Below are positions 17,576 through 26,396 of a stretch of 64,000 bases of DNA, in pieces. Both the position numbers and the translations under genes were made by a program. Positions within the stretch are counted from its first letter, which is position 1, and each line of letters begins with the position of its first letter. The notes under the pieces are model-generated. The model was not told where the DNA came from. It worked only from the letters and a program-made list of their open reading frames with translations, and made no database searches. The DNA is from an uncultured Paracoccaceae bacterium (GTDB taxonomy: Bacteria > Pseudomonadota > Alphaproteobacteria > Rhodobacterales > Rhodobacteraceae): positions 310,001 through 374,000 of the forward strand of contig CANMEQ010000003.1 of assembly GCA_947497065.1 (NCBI GenBank), written 5' to 3'.

Positions 17576-18949
17576 ATGCCCATCGGTGAGGTCGGAAGTT
17601 TAACCCGTGGTGGGTTCGCAGACGGCGAAATCGTGCGGATCGATTTCACCGAACCGTTGACAGATGCGGTCATCCACCTGTCTTCCACCAACCAAGGCGG
17701 CAACGAATTTTCCCTGCGGATCGTCTCGGTCGATGCCAACGGCTTCAACTTCATCCTCGAGGAATGGGAGGACGAAGACGGCCCCCACCCCGCTACAGAA
17801 ACAATCAATTGGATCGCGGTGCGCGAAGGCGTGCACGAATTGCCCGATGGCCGCGTGATCGAAGCGGGCACAACCACCGCTACCACCACCGCGTCCTCCG
17901 TCAACCTCAGCGGCGATCACGGCGGCACGCCCGTTGTTTTGACAAACGTGATGTCGACCAACGACGATGATGTGGTCGACAGTGACCCCCTTAACGTGAC
18001 CTCCACAGGGTTCGACGTACAATTGCAGGAAGGCTCCCTGTCAGACGGTGTGAACACCGGCGAAACCGTGGGCTTCATCGCAGTCAGCACCGGCGGCGAT
18101 GGCAGCGCGGGCTATGCCTCGATCCACGGTGGATTGAATGCCTCCAATAGCACATTCGCCTTGGGCGGCACCCTAACCGACGGCGTGATCTTGGGCGAAA
18201 CGCAAACCGTGAACGAAAGTGACGCGGGCAATGTCGTCCTCAGCAACGGCGCCTCGACCAACGGCAGTACCGGCAACATCACCGCGAAATTCGACGAAGA
18301 AACCGGCGATGGTGAAAGCGCGCACGGCAATGAAACCGTTGGGCTTGTCGGGTTTGAAGACGGCATTATCCCATGTTTTCTGCCCGATACGATGATCGAA
18401 ACCCAAAACGGCCCCCGTCTAATCACCGACCTGAAACGCGGTGACTTGATTGCGACCGTAGATGCGGGCCTGCAACCGCTGATGATGGTCGCCGACACCA
18501 CCCTTTCAAACCCCAGCCCCGACCATTGCCCTATCCTGATCCGCGCCAATGCCATCGCCCCCGGCGTGCCTTCCCGCGATCTTTGCGTCTCGCCGCAGCA
18601 CAGGGTCCTGCTCGACACATGGAAAGCGCAGCTCATGTTTGGAGAGGAAGAGATCCTCGTTCCGGCAAAAGCGCTGATCAACGACAACACAATTCTGCGC
18701 ATGGGCGCTGCGCCAACGGTGCGCTACATTCACCTTGGCCTCGAAACGCACCACGTGATTATGTCAAACAACATGCGGACAGAAACTCTGCACGCGGGCC
18801 ACATCAGCAAATCAGGCATCAGCGAAAGCGCCCGTGCAGAGCTGTTTGAAATCTTCCCGGACCTGCGCACAATGCCCCAATCTTGGGGGCCCGTCGCGCG
18901 CCCTTATTTGTCGGTCAAAGAAGGCAGGCTGCTGGCGCATCACGCCTAG
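17576..18949 (+). CDS. Hint-domain protein with N-terminal beta-rich repeats
   Basis: 457 residues from ATG 17576 (GGAG upstream); a TTG start 7 codons earlier is possible. Residues 1-100 and about 120-190 are two related modules ending WIAVREG and GFIAVSTGG; they resemble the H-type-lectin-like units of large roseobacter surface proteins. A third, shorter unit ends VGLVGFEDG near 265. Then a Hint (hedgehog/intein) domain begins at Cys in PCFLPDTMIETQNGPR and includes LCVSPQHRVLL. The domain has the N-terminal Cys but no intein-type C-terminal Asn-Cys, so self-cleavage without splicing is the likely reaction. No Sec signal; type I secretion is inferred. It separates hisA from hisF. Confidence 0.8.
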   Translation: MPIGEVGSLTRGGFADGEIVRIDFTEPLTDAVIHLSSTNQGGNEFSLRIVSVDANGFNFILEEWEDEDGPHPATETINWIAVREGVHELPDGRVIEAGTTTATTTASSVNLSGDHGGTPVVLTNVMSTNDDDVVDSDPLNVTSTGFDVQLQEGSLSDGVNTGETVGFIAVSTGGDGSAGYASIHGGLNASNSTFALGGTLTDGVILGETQTVNESDAGNVVLSNGASTNGSTGNITAKFDEETGDGESAHGNETVGLVGFEDGIIPCFLPDTMIETQNGPRLITDLKRGDLIATVDAGLQPLMMVADTTLSNPSPDHCPILIRANAIAPGVPSRDLCVSPQHRVLLDTWKAQLMFGEEEILVPAKALINDNTILRMGAAPTVRYIHLGLETHHVIMSNNMRTETLHAGHISKSGISESARAELFEIFPDLRTMPQSWGPVARPYLSVKEGRLLAHHA

Positions 18950-19079
18950 CCGCCAGTCGCCTGAATTGCCGCAAGCTTACAGACCGCGTACGCGGCCACA
19001 CGGTTGCGTGATAGTCACAGCGCGCCCAGCGTCACACGACCGCATTGCACCACGCCCCACCGCGCGCTACTAGAACGCC

Positions 19080-19838
19080 ATGTTAAAAACGCGCATCATC
19101 CCCTGTCTGGACGTCGCTGACGGTCGTGTCGTCAAAGGCGTGAATTTCGTTGATATCGTCGATGCCGGTGATCCGGTGGAAAGCGCCATCGCCTACAATG
19201 CCGCAGGCGCGGACGAGCTGTGTTTTCTGGACATTATGGCCACCGAAGAAAACCGCGGCACGATGTACGATCTGGCCACCCGCACCGCTGAGGCCTGCTT
19301 CATGCCGCTGACCATCGGCGGCGGTGTGCGCACCCACGAAGACGTGCGCAAATTGCTGCTCGCAGGCGCGGATAAGGTCTCGTTCAACTCCGCCGCTGTG
19401 GCCAACCCAGATGTCCTGACCGAGGCCGCTTTGCGCTTCGGGTCGCAATGTATCGTCTGCGCGATCGACGCCAAAACAGTGGCCCCCGGCCGCTGGGAAA
19501 TCTTCACCCACGGCGGGCGTCGCGCCACGGGCATCGACGCGGTCGAATTCGCGCTGACAGCACAGGCCAAAGGCGCCGGTGAAATCCTTCTCACCGCGAT
19601 GGACAATGACGGCACGAAATCAGGGTTCAACCTTGCGCTGACACGCGCGGTCACCGATGCGGTCGATATTCCGGTCATTGCATCTGGCGGGGTCGGCACG
19701 CTTGACCACCTTGTCGAAGGCGTGACCGAGGGCGGCGCCTCTGCGGTGCTCGCGGCCTCTATTTTCCACTTCGGAACCTACACAATTCCTCAAGCCAAGG
19801 CGCATATGCACGCCGCTGGCGTACCTGTAAGGCTTTGA
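19080..19838 (+). CDS. hisF: Imidazole glycerol phosphate synthase subunit HisF
   Basis: 252 residues, full HisF barrel, the cyclase half of IGP synthase; it uses ammonia from the HisH glutaminase to make IGP and AICAR. Catalytic Asp in [18 protein letters not shown] (residue 11) and Asp in [10 protein letters not shown] (about 130); phosphate loops [11 protein letters not shown] and [12 protein letters not shown]. hisH is not in the window. It is followed 1 base later by hisE. Confidence 0.97.
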   Translation: MLKTRIIPCLDVADGRVVKGVNFVDIVDAGDPVESAIAYNAAGADELCFLDIMATEENRGTMYDLATRTAEACFMPLTIGGGVRTHEDVRKLLLAGADKVSFNSAAVANPDVLTEAALRFGSQCIVCAIDAKTVAPGRWEIFTHGGRRATGIDAVEFALTAQAKGAGEILLTAMDNDGTKSGFNLALTRAVTDAVDIPVIASGGVGTLDHLVEGVTEGGASAVLAASIFHFGTYTIPQAKAHMHAAGVPVRL

Positions 19839-19839
19839 T

Positions 19840-20142
19840 ATGTCTTTAACTGCACTCGCGCAGACCATCGCAGCCCGCAAAGGCGCGGACCCGTCGGAAA
19901 GCTGGACAGCCAAGCTGTTGGCAAACCCCGACAAGGCCGCTGAAAAGTTCGGCGAAGAAGCCGTGGAAGCCATCATCGAAGCCACAAAAGGGGACGCGGC
20001 GAAACTCACCTCTGAAGCCGCAGATGTGATGTATCACCTGCTGGTGATGTGCGCGGCACATGACGTGACCTTGGCCGACATCGAAGCCGAACTGGCGGGC
20101 CGCACGGCCCAGTCGGGCATCGCAGAAAAGGCCAGCCGATGA
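19840..20142 (+). CDS. hisE: Phosphoribosyl-ATP pyrophosphatase
   Basis: 100 residues, all-helical MazG-like fold; hydrolyses phosphoribosyl-ATP to phosphoribosyl-AMP, step two of histidine synthesis. Acidic metal-binding motif KFGEEAVEAIIEA (about 35-48) and EAADVMYHLLVM (about 62-73). Starts directly after hisF and overlaps the next gene by 4 bases. Confidence 0.95.
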   Translation: MSLTALAQTIAARKGADPSESWTAKLLANPDKAAEKFGEEAVEAIIEATKGDAAKLTSEAADVMYHLLVMCAAHDVTLADIEAELAGRTAQSGIAEKASR

Positions 20143-20432
20143 TCCGCCACATTGCGTTTTTCTCCGCCATCGACCCCAATGATCTCGATGCAATCGAAGC
20201 CGGGCTTTGGATCCTTAAAGACAATCCGCATGCCCTTAACTTCGCGGTGCATCGCAACATGAACTTAGATGAAATTCCGGGCCCGCACCCCGACTTTATC
20301 GTCATGGCCGACATCGCCGACGAAGACGCGCTGGCAGCCTACAAGGCCCATCCGCTCTACGCCGAATCCATCCGCCGCGTGCGCCCGCTGCGCGACATCC
20401 GCGTGGCCGCAGACCTGAAAATCGACGGCTAG
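20139..20432 (+). CDS. Dabb-family (stress-responsive alpha/beta barrel) protein
   Basis: 97 residues: MIRHIAFFSAIDPND at the start, ALNFAVHRNMNLDE, and FIVMADIADEDALAAYKAHPLYA, which match the ferredoxin-like Dabb fold. Function unknown in this setting. It overlaps hisE by ATGA, so it is translated with the histidine genes. Its TAG stop interlocks with the stop of the convergent CoA-binding gene in the sequence CTAG (20429-20432). Confidence 0.8.
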   Translation: MIRHIAFFSAIDPNDLDAIEAGLWILKDNPHALNFAVHRNMNLDEIPGPHPDFIVMADIADEDALAAYKAHPLYAESIRRVRPLRDIRVAADLKIDG

Positions 20433-20893
20433 GCCACAGGCCCGTCGCCCGACCGCGCAAGCTGCGCCAAATGCACATCCCCAAACAACCGGTGATATTC
20501 CACCTTCGGGCAGCGGTTTTGCACAACTGTCACGCCACGGGCCTCTGCTTTCGCAGCAGCCTGCGCATGGTGCACCCCAATCTGCATCCAAATCGTCGGC
20601 AGCTTGGGCCAGCGCGCCAAAGCCTCGTCCACAATCTCGGGCACGGCGTCAGGCCTGCGAAAAATGTCGATCATATCCACATCGAACGGAATATCCGCCA
20701 AACGCCCATACACCGTTTCTCCAAACAGGGTTTGCCCCTCTAGCCCAGGGTTCACGGGCACCACACGGTAGCCCTTTTGCGCCAAATACTGCGTCACATA
20801 ATGACTGGGCCGGCTCGGGTTTTTCGACACCCCCACCACCGCAATCGTCTTGGTGCGCAGCAGCACCGCCTTGATATTTTCATCACCGCTCAT
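20429..20893 (-). CDS. CoA-binding domain protein (YccU-like)
   Basis: 154 residues from ATG 20891-20893. Rossmann-type CoA-binding domain: TIAVVGVSKNPSRPSHYV near residue 18, YRVVPVNPGLEG, and IDIFRRPDAVPEIV, then TIWMQIGVHHAQAAAKAEA with the terminal NRCPKVEYHRL. Family members resemble the succinyl-CoA synthetase CoA domain but stand alone; the reaction is unknown. Shares stop-codon bases with the Dabb gene. A hairpin at 20934-20959 precedes it. Confidence 0.85.
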   Translation of the reverse strand: MSGDENIKAVLLRTKTIAVVGVSKNPSRPSHYVTQYLAQKGYRVVPVNPGLEGQTLFGETVYGRLADIPFDVDMIDIFRRPDAVPEIVDEALARWPKLPTIWMQIGVHHAQAAAKAEARGVTVVQNRCPKVEYHRLFGDVHLAQLARSGDGPVA

Positions 20894-20933
20894 GCCGAAC
20901 CCTACCTCACCGCTTCGCCATCCCAAATAAAAA

Positions 20934-20959
20934 TGCGCCCACGATAAAACGCGGGCGCA
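20934..20959 (-). terminator. Terminator downstream of the YHS gene
   Basis: Minus strand TGCGCCC (20959-20953) pairs with GGGCGCA (20940-20934), followed by TTTTTATTT. It lies about 130 bases after the YHS gene stop, so it probably closes that transcript. Confidence 0.7.
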
Positions 20960-21089
20960 AGATGCGGAACGAGGGACAATTCACATTATGCTGCAGAGTT
21001 CCGAACTGCAGCGTGTGTTGGATATTTATGAGCACCCCCGCGCGAATAAAGGGCCCCTCTCGGTTTTGTGAAACGCACCAGCGCGCCGC

Positions 21090-21545
21090 TCAGCCCAGCA
21101 CAGTCGGCCAATGGCCATCCGCCAATGCGATATTGCCCGCCACATCCTCAGACCAAACTGTGCGCACATTCACAGAATAATTCAGGTACAAACGCCCCTC
21201 CACAATCGTCCAAGCCGCAGGATCGGTTGTCGCAACCGCCCCCTTCGACATGGCAAAGGCACAATAGCCGCCATATTGCGGCGCATAGGCATGCGGGTTG
21301 CGCATAAAGGTTTCAAGGTTCTGCGCAGAGGCAAAATGCCAAATCGCACCGGCCCAATCCAACGCATGCTTGGCAGATCCGGCGATCGGTGCACCGTTGG
21401 TGAAATAGGCAACAGGGTCCGTGCCGCGCATGGCAATGCCATTCTCAGAAAAAATGGCGGGGGTTGCGGCCATCGCAGGGCGAGCCAGCATCCATGTTGC
21501 TGGAACAGCCGCGGCAGCGGTCAAAAGGGATCGGCGTGTCAGCAT
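21090..21545 (-). CDS. YHS-domain protein with Tat-type signal
   Basis: 151 residues. N-terminus MLTRRSLLTAAAAVPATWML with twin arginines indicates Tat export. The YHS region runs from about 40 to 90: MRGTDPVAYFTNGAPI, ALDWAGAIWHFASAQNLETF and PHAYAPQYGGYCAFAMSKG. YHS domains are small metal-binding modules; here it has a single conserved Cys. Exported, periplasmic; role unknown. Not operonic with its neighbours. Confidence 0.85.
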   Translation of the reverse strand: MLTRRSLLTAAAAVPATWMLARPAMAATPAIFSENGIAMRGTDPVAYFTNGAPIAGSAKHALDWAGAIWHFASAQNLETFMRNPHAYAPQYGGYCAFAMSKGAVATTDPAAWTIVEGRLYLNYSVNVRTVWSEDVAGNIALADGHWPTVLG

Positions 21546-21657
21546 CTCTGCCTCCAGAACATGTGTTTCGTTACATCTGATCTGGGTCTGAAAACGGTCA
21601 CCACCAACGATTCTCGCGGTTACGTGAAAACAAACATTTCTTGGAACAAAATACGGC

Positions 21658-21981
21658 CTAGTCGATAATGTCTTCGATCACATCGAAGGCTTCTTCCAGA
21701 AAGCCACGCAATAACCCTTTGCGTTTCTTACGTTTTCCCTTTTTCACAGCCTTCGGATGCGGCTGTTTCGGGTGGGTTGGCCGTGGCGCTGGCCCACGGT
21801 TCGGCTTCTGTCGAATGTTACGGTCAGCCCCATCCCCCGCATCCTCTTTTCGTAACATTTTCAGGTCATGCAGCGGCGCACCACAGCTGGAACAGCTCAA
21901 TTCGTGGCGGTCATTGCCGCGCAAAACCAGCGCCGCACGGGTGCCGCAGTAACAACAGGTCGCAATTTTCTTGGTCGGCAT
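21658..21981 (-). CDS. Small zinc-ribbon-like protein with basic linker
   Basis: 107 residues. Two cysteine pairs, CCYCG (9-12) and CSSCGAP (30-33), make a likely zinc ribbon. Then comes a Lys/Pro/Arg-rich stretch (about 55-88) with three HPK-type repeats and KKGKRKKRK, and an acidic amphipathic tail LRGFLEEAFDVIEDIID. Conserved-looking but no function known; a nucleic-acid-binding role is a guess from the basic part. It lies 16 bases from the rlmB stop, and may be transcribed with it. Confidence 0.65.
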   Translation of the reverse strand: MPTKKIATCCYCGTRAALVLRGNDRHELSCSSCGAPLHDLKMLRKEDAGDGADRNIRQKPNRGPAPRPTHPKQPHPKAVKKGKRKKRKGLLRGFLEEAFDVIEDIID

Positions 21982-21997
21982 GGGGGCCTCGAAACAG

Positions 21998-22771
21998 TTA
22001 GGGCTTTACTGCATATAGGGCGACAGCCGCCGCATTTGAGACGTTGAGCGACCCAAAATCGCCCGCGAAGTCGATTTTCACCAATGCATCGCAGGTTTCT
22101 TTGGTTTTTTCACGCAAACCGGGCCCCTCGGCGCCCAGCACCAACGCAACCGCACGGTCGCGTTTTCCCTCAACCGCCTGTCCAATCGTGTCCGTGGCCT
22201 CGCCATCAAGGCCCAGCACCAAATACCCCATGCCTTGCAGCTCAACGATCGCATCCGCCAAATTGCGCACCCGCACGTAGGGCTGACGCTCCATCGCACC
22301 GCTGGCGGTTTTGGCCAAAGCACCGGTTTCAGGCGCCGCATGCCGCGACATCGCAATCACCGCCTGCGCGCCAAACACCTCGGCCGAGCGTAGAATCGCC
22401 CCCACATTGTGCGGATCCGTCACCCGATCAAGCAAAACAACACGCGGCGGGCGCACACCGTCGCCCATGCACCGGTCGGGAATCTTCCCCCAATCCAGCG
22501 GCTTTACCTCCAGCGCGGCCCCCTGATGGACCGATTGCGGATCAATCGGGGCCGCAAATTTGCGCGGGTCGCTCATTTCCGGTTCAGGGCCATGGGCCAC
22601 CGCATCGCCCAAACGGTCCAGCGCATTGCGCGTCACCACCAGCCGCAGTTTTTCACGATTGGGGTTCAAAAGCGCATCGCGCACGGCGTGCAGGCCAAAC
22701 AGCCACACCGTTTGGGCCGCTGCAGCCCGCTTCGCTTGTTCTTTTTCGACAACCCACTTTGGCTTTTTCAT
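21998..22771 (-). CDS. rlmB: 23S rRNA 2'-O-ribose methyltransferase, TrmH/SpoU family
   Basis: 257 residues from ATG 22769-22771 (GGAAGGAAAA upstream; 18-codon extension rejected). N-terminal SpoU substrate-binding domain (VWLFGLHAVRDALLNPNREK, about 17-40), then the SPOUT knot: VVLLDRVTDPHNVGAILRSA (about 110), ALVLGAEGPGLREKT (about 205), IDFAGDFGSLNVSNAAAVAL at the end. These are the three TrmH motifs. Methylates a ribose in 23S rRNA (G2251 in E. coli numbering). A tRNA gene lies upstream in the opposite direction. Confidence 0.9.
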   Translation of the reverse strand: MKKPKWVVEKEQAKRAAAAQTVWLFGLHAVRDALLNPNREKLRLVVTRNALDRLGDAVAHGPEPEMSDPRKFAAPIDPQSVHQGAALEVKPLDWGKIPDRCMGDGVRPPRVVLLDRVTDPHNVGAILRSAEVFGAQAVIAMSRHAAPETGALAKTASGAMERQPYVRVRNLADAIVELQGMGYLVLGLDGEATDTIGQAVEGKRDRAVALVLGAEGPGLREKTKETCDALVKIDFAGDFGSLNVSNAAAVALYAVKP

Positions 22772-22885
22772 GGTGTTTTCCTTCCGCGTTGCCCCCCTCA
22801 TGAGGGGGGAATGAAAAAACCGCAAGTCTTTGGTCTAAATTGAGGTTGACGCCCCCCTGCCCCATAGCTATTCACGCGCCAGGTT

Positions 22886-22969
22886 GGGCGTCAGGCCGCA
22901 AGGTGTGGCAGGGGACTGTAACTCCCTCGAGGTGACTCACGCCTGGTTCGATTCCAGGGTCGCCCACCA
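22886..22969 (+). tRNA. tRNA-Tyr (anticodon GTA), atypical
   Basis: 84 nt with encoded CCA. Anticodon arm GGGGA-CTGTAAC-TCCCT gives GTA, and T arm CCTGG-TTCGATT-CCAGG is perfect; a long variable arm (CGAGGTGACTCACG) fits the class II tRNA-Tyr of bacteria. Odd points: the acceptor stem GGGCGTC/GTCGCCC has a T·T mismatch at pair 6; base 8 reads A rather than U; the D loop is short and lacks A14. It could be a divergent working tRNA or a decayed copy. Confidence 0.65.
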
Positions 22970-23101
22970 CTTACGCTTCTGCGTAACTTTTCCAAAACAT
23001 TTAAAATCACCCCATTGGGGGCCATGGTGCAAACCGATTGATTTTGCACGTGTCGATAGCCGCAGCGCTCAGATAACGCGGGCTGCCGCGCCGTGGTGTT
23101 C

Positions 23102-23129
23102 GGTTGGCGCCTAACAAAAAGCGCCAACC
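23102..23129. terminator. Inverted repeat after the FKBP gene
   Basis: GGTTGGCGC (23102-23110) pairs with GCGCCAACC (23121-23129), 9-bp stem, loop CTAACAAAAA. It begins 10 bases after the FKBP stop; no T-run follows on either strand, so a terminator role is likely but not certain. Confidence 0.5.
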
Positions 23130-23138
23130 AAGTTAAAA

Positions 23139-23576
23139 TCAGGCCGCTTTGATCGAAATAATCTCGAAATCAAACGTCAAATCTTTGCCAGCCAGCATGT
23201 GGTTGGCATCCAAGGTCACCGTATCGTCTGTCAGCTCAGCCACAGTCACAGGCATGGTGTGCTGGCCGTCTTGCGATTGCATCTGCAGGGTCAAACCCAC
23301 TTCCAACGGAATATCTGCCGGAATTTCAGAGCGTGGAATCGCCTGACGGTTGGCCGGGTTCACTTCGCCGTAGGCTTCGGTGCAGGGAATTTCGACAACT
23401 TTCTTGTCACCCACAGACATGCCGGGCAAGGCTTTGTCCAACCCGGGAATGATCTGACCGGAGCCGACAACAAACTCCAACGGGTCGCGGCCTGCGCTGC
23501 TGTCGAATGTGGTGCCATCCGCCAATGTGCCTGTGTAATGAATGGCGACCGTATCGCCGGATTTAATCTCGCTCAT
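23139..23576 (-). CDS. FKBP-type peptidyl-prolyl isomerase (SlyD/FkpB-like)
   Basis: 145 residues. FKBP core: GDTVAIHYTGTLADGTTFDSS at the start, FVVGSGQIIPGLDKALPGM near 30-50, and an inserted flap domain (about 65-120) typical of the SlyD/FkpB class, ending LDANHMLAGKDLTFDFEI. No signal peptide and no His-rich tail, so a cytoplasmic folding helper without SlyD metal binding. Single gene. Confidence 0.9.
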   Translation of the reverse strand: MSEIKSGDTVAIHYTGTLADGTTFDSSAGRDPLEFVVGSGQIIPGLDKALPGMSVGDKKVVEIPCTEAYGEVNPANRQAIPRSEIPADIPLEVGLTLQMQSQDGQHTMPVTVAELTDDTVTLDANHMLAGKDLTFDFEIISIKAA

Positions 23577-23873
23577 GAAATATCCCTTCGGGGTCTATGC
23601 GCCAAAGGCGTCCCCTCCGGCAATCGCGCGCAGCCCTAACAACCCCGGCCCTTGATTGCAAATTGCCCGCCGCGCCCCAAAACAAACACGGCGTGTCGCC
23701 CTGCCCGACCCGTTGCGCCCAAGCCTCACCGCGCTGCTGCACAGAACCGGACCGCCCGCCAAACCCCGCCAAGATCCGCTCACCACCGCAGTGCCCAACA
23801 TTCCCCCCCGTCATTCACCCTTCCCAACCCGCGCAACCCGTGCCAATCTGGTCGCGATAGCGAAAGGCCCCCC

Positions 23874-24551
23874 ATGACAATCACAACTTGTATTTTCGAC
23901 GCCTACGGTACCCTCTTTGATGTGGACGCCGCCGCGCGCCAAGTCGCCAAACAACCCGGCCAGTCGCAACTGGCTGCGGTCTGGGCGACCCTCGCAAAAG
24001 ACTGGCGCGCCAAGCAGTTGGAATACACCTGGCTGCGCGCCATCGGCGGCCGCCACATCCCATTTTGGCAAGTCACCCAAGACGCGCTGGATTGGGCCAT
24101 GGAAAACAACGGCCTGTACGACAACGCCCTGCGCGCCAAACTGCTCGCCGTGTATAAAGAATGCCCCGCCTACCCCGAAGTCATCCCGATGTTGAAAGCC
24201 CTGAAAGAAAAAGGCGTCAACATCGCGATCCTCTCCAACGGCTCGCCCAACATGCTGGTGCCCGCCGTGCGCTCCTCCGGCATCGGCGAATATCTCGATG
24301 ATGTGCTCAGCGTCGAAGACGCGGGCATCTTCAAACCTCACGCCTCCGTCTACGATCTGGTGTGGGACCGGTTCGATGTGCCCCAAACCGAAGTCCTCTT
24401 CGCCTCTTCCAACGGCTGGGATGCCGCAGGCGCAGCCGGCTATGGCTTTGCCACGGTCTGGGTCAACCGCCACGACTTGCCCCAAGATCGCCTGTGGGCC
24501 ACCCCGCACCGCACCCTCAAATCCCTGAAAACCATCCCCGATCTGGTCTAA
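23874..24551 (+). CDS. Haloacid dehalogenase, type II (L-2-haloacid dehalogenase)
   Basis: 225 residues from ATG 23874 (AAAGG upstream; 74-codon extension is non-coding). HAD-fold with the residues known from L-2-haloacid dehalogenases: nucleophile Asp in CIFDAYGTLF (residue 8), Arg in YTWLRAIGGR, Ser in ILSNGSPNM, Lys in GIFKPHASVYDLV, and SSNGWDAAGA near 182. These match the dehalogenase group better than HAD phosphatases. It converts 2-haloacids to 2-hydroxyacids. Its TAA overlaps the next ATG (TAATG). Confidence 0.88.
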   Translation: MTITTCIFDAYGTLFDVDAAARQVAKQPGQSQLAAVWATLAKDWRAKQLEYTWLRAIGGRHIPFWQVTQDALDWAMENNGLYDNALRAKLLAVYKECPAYPEVIPMLKALKEKGVNIAILSNGSPNMLVPAVRSSGIGEYLDDVLSVEDAGIFKPHASVYDLVWDRFDVPQTEVLFASSNGWDAAGAAGYGFATVWVNRHDLPQDRLWATPHRTLKSLKTIPDLV

Positions 24552-25375
24552 TGCCGCAGTTCACCACCGCCGACGGCACGTCCCTGCATTATATCGATGA
24601 AGGGGTCGGCCTGCCCGTTCTTGCCCTCGCGGGCCTCACCCGCAACACTCACGACTTCGACCATGTGGCCCCCCATCTGCTGGGCCTCGGCGTGCGCCTG
24701 ATCCGCATGGATTACCGGGGGCGCGGGCAATCCGACTGGGCCGATCCCGACAGCTACACCATCGTCCAAGAAGCGAAAGACGCCACCGCCCTGCTCGACC
24801 ATCTAGGCCTCGACAAAGCCGCAGTCTTGGGCACCTCGCGCGGCGGCCTCATCGCCATGGCACTGGCCGCGACCGTCAAACACCGCCTGTTGGGCGTAGC
24901 CCTCAACGATATTGGCCCCGAGATCGCCCCCGAAGGGCTGGCCGTCATCAAAGATTATTTGGGCCGCAACCCTGCCCAGAAAACCCACGAAGACGCGGCC
25001 CAGTTTCGCGCGCGCGCTTGGTCCCACTTCAAGGGCGTGCCCCACGCCCGCTGGCTCACCGAGGTGCAAAACCACTACGCCGAGACAGACGATGGCCTGC
25101 TGATCAAATACGACCCCAAATTGCGCGACGCGGTCCTCAACAGCGGTGCCCAACCCGACATCGACATGTGGCTGCTGTTCGACACCATGGCGGACCTCCC
25201 CCTCGCGATGCTTCGCGGCGATGCCTCGGACCTGCTGACCGCCGAAACCTTCGACGCCATGCGAAACCACCGCCCCGATGCCCATGCCGCAACGGTATTG
25301 GGCCGTGGCCATGTGCCCTTTTTAGACGAACCAGAATGCCTTGCCGTTCTCACCGATTGGATCAAAGACCTATGA
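24551..25375 (+). CDS. Alpha/beta hydrolase
   Basis: 274 residues from the ATG inside TAATG at the dehalogenase stop. Fold markers: HYIDEGVGLPVLALAGLTRN with oxyanion loop, nucleophile Ser in LGTSRGGLIAM (about 95), and the catalytic His in GRGHVPFLDEPE near residue 250. Substrate unknown. Overlaps the dehydratase gene by 4 bases, so this looks like one translationally coupled unit. Confidence 0.88.
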   Translation: MPQFTTADGTSLHYIDEGVGLPVLALAGLTRNTHDFDHVAPHLLGLGVRLIRMDYRGRGQSDWADPDSYTIVQEAKDATALLDHLGLDKAAVLGTSRGGLIAMALAATVKHRLLGVALNDIGPEIAPEGLAVIKDYLGRNPAQKTHEDAAQFRARAWSHFKGVPHARWLTEVQNHYAETDDGLLIKYDPKLRDAVLNSGAQPDIDMWLLFDTMADLPLAMLRGDASDLLTAETFDAMRNHRPDAHAATVLGRGHVPFLDEPECLAVLTDWIKDL

Positions 25376-26367
25376 CCGCCCCCATATCTGAAGCCTGCAC
25401 CATCGACATGATCCGCGCCGCAGCCCAGCGCATCGAAGGCTTCGCCCGCCGCACACCGCTGCTGTCCTCGCCCTTCCTCGACGAGATCGCAGGCCGCCGC
25501 GTGTTCATAAAACCCGAATGCCTGCAACACACGGGCAGTTTCAAATTTCGCGGGGCCTACAACACGATCTCTGGCCTCGCGCCAGAAATCCGCGCCAAAG
25601 GCGTCATCGCCTTTTCATCGGGCAACCACGCCCAAGGCGTCGCGCTCGCCGCGAAAATGCATGGCGTTCCCTCTGTCATCATCATGCCCGCCGATGCCCC
25701 GCAGTTGAAAATCGAAAACACCCGCGCCTTGGGCGCCGAGGTTGTTCTCTACAACCGCGACACTGAAAACCGCGACGAAATCGGCGCACGTCTCTCTGCC
25801 GAACGCGACCTGACCTTGGTCAAACCGTTCGACAATCCAAACGTCATCGCAGGCCAAGCCACCACCGGTCTTGAAATCGCCCAAGACGCCAACGCGCTGG
25901 GCATCACCGACGCCGATGTTTTGGTCTGCTGCGGCGGGGGTGGCCTCACATCGGGCATCGCGCTGGCCTGCGAAGCAGACGCGCCCGGCCTGCGCGTGCG
26001 CCCCGTTGAACCCACAGGGTTTGATGATGTGGCCCGCTCGCTCGCCTCCGGCACCTTGGAAAGCAACACAGCGACCTCTGGCAACATCTGCGATGCCATC
26101 ATCACCCCACAGGCCGGCGACCTGACTTTCCCGATCATGAAACGTCTGTGCGGCGCAGGCCTCGCCGTCACCGAAGACGAATGTTTGAACGCTATGGCCC
26201 AAGCCTTTTTGCGCCTCAAAATTGTGGCCGAACCGGGCGGTGCTGCAGCCCTCGCAGCAGCCCTCTCGCACGGCGATGAGCTGTCGGGCGACGCGGTCTT
26301 CGTCACCGTCTCTGGCGGCAACGTCGATCCGGCCATGTTCTCACGCGCGCTCGCAAAACTGGCGTAA
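25372..26367 (+). CDS. Threonine/serine dehydratase (fold type II PLP)
   Basis: 331 residues from ATG 25372. PLP-lysine in HTGSFKFRGAYN (about 54), cofactor phosphate loop CCGGGGLTSG near 185, SGNHAQGVALAA near 80, and the terminal VFVTVSGGNVDP. No regulatory ACT domain, so it is the catabolic short form. It probably deaminates L-threonine or L-serine to 2-oxoacid and ammonia; hydroxyaspartate ammonia-lyase and the hydroxyectoine EutB dehydratase are similar in sequence. Confidence 0.88.
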   Translation: MTAPISEACTIDMIRAAAQRIEGFARRTPLLSSPFLDEIAGRRVFIKPECLQHTGSFKFRGAYNTISGLAPEIRAKGVIAFSSGNHAQGVALAAKMHGVPSVIIMPADAPQLKIENTRALGAEVVLYNRDTENRDEIGARLSAERDLTLVKPFDNPNVIAGQATTGLEIAQDANALGITDADVLVCCGGGGLTSGIALACEADAPGLRVRPVEPTGFDDVARSLASGTLESNTATSGNICDAIITPQAGDLTFPIMKRLCGAGLAVTEDECLNAMAQAFLRLKIVAEPGGAAALAAALSHGDELSGDAVFVTVSGGNVDPAMFSRALAKLA

Positions 26368-26396
26368 CGCCCCAACAGACCCTTTCAGGACTTACA

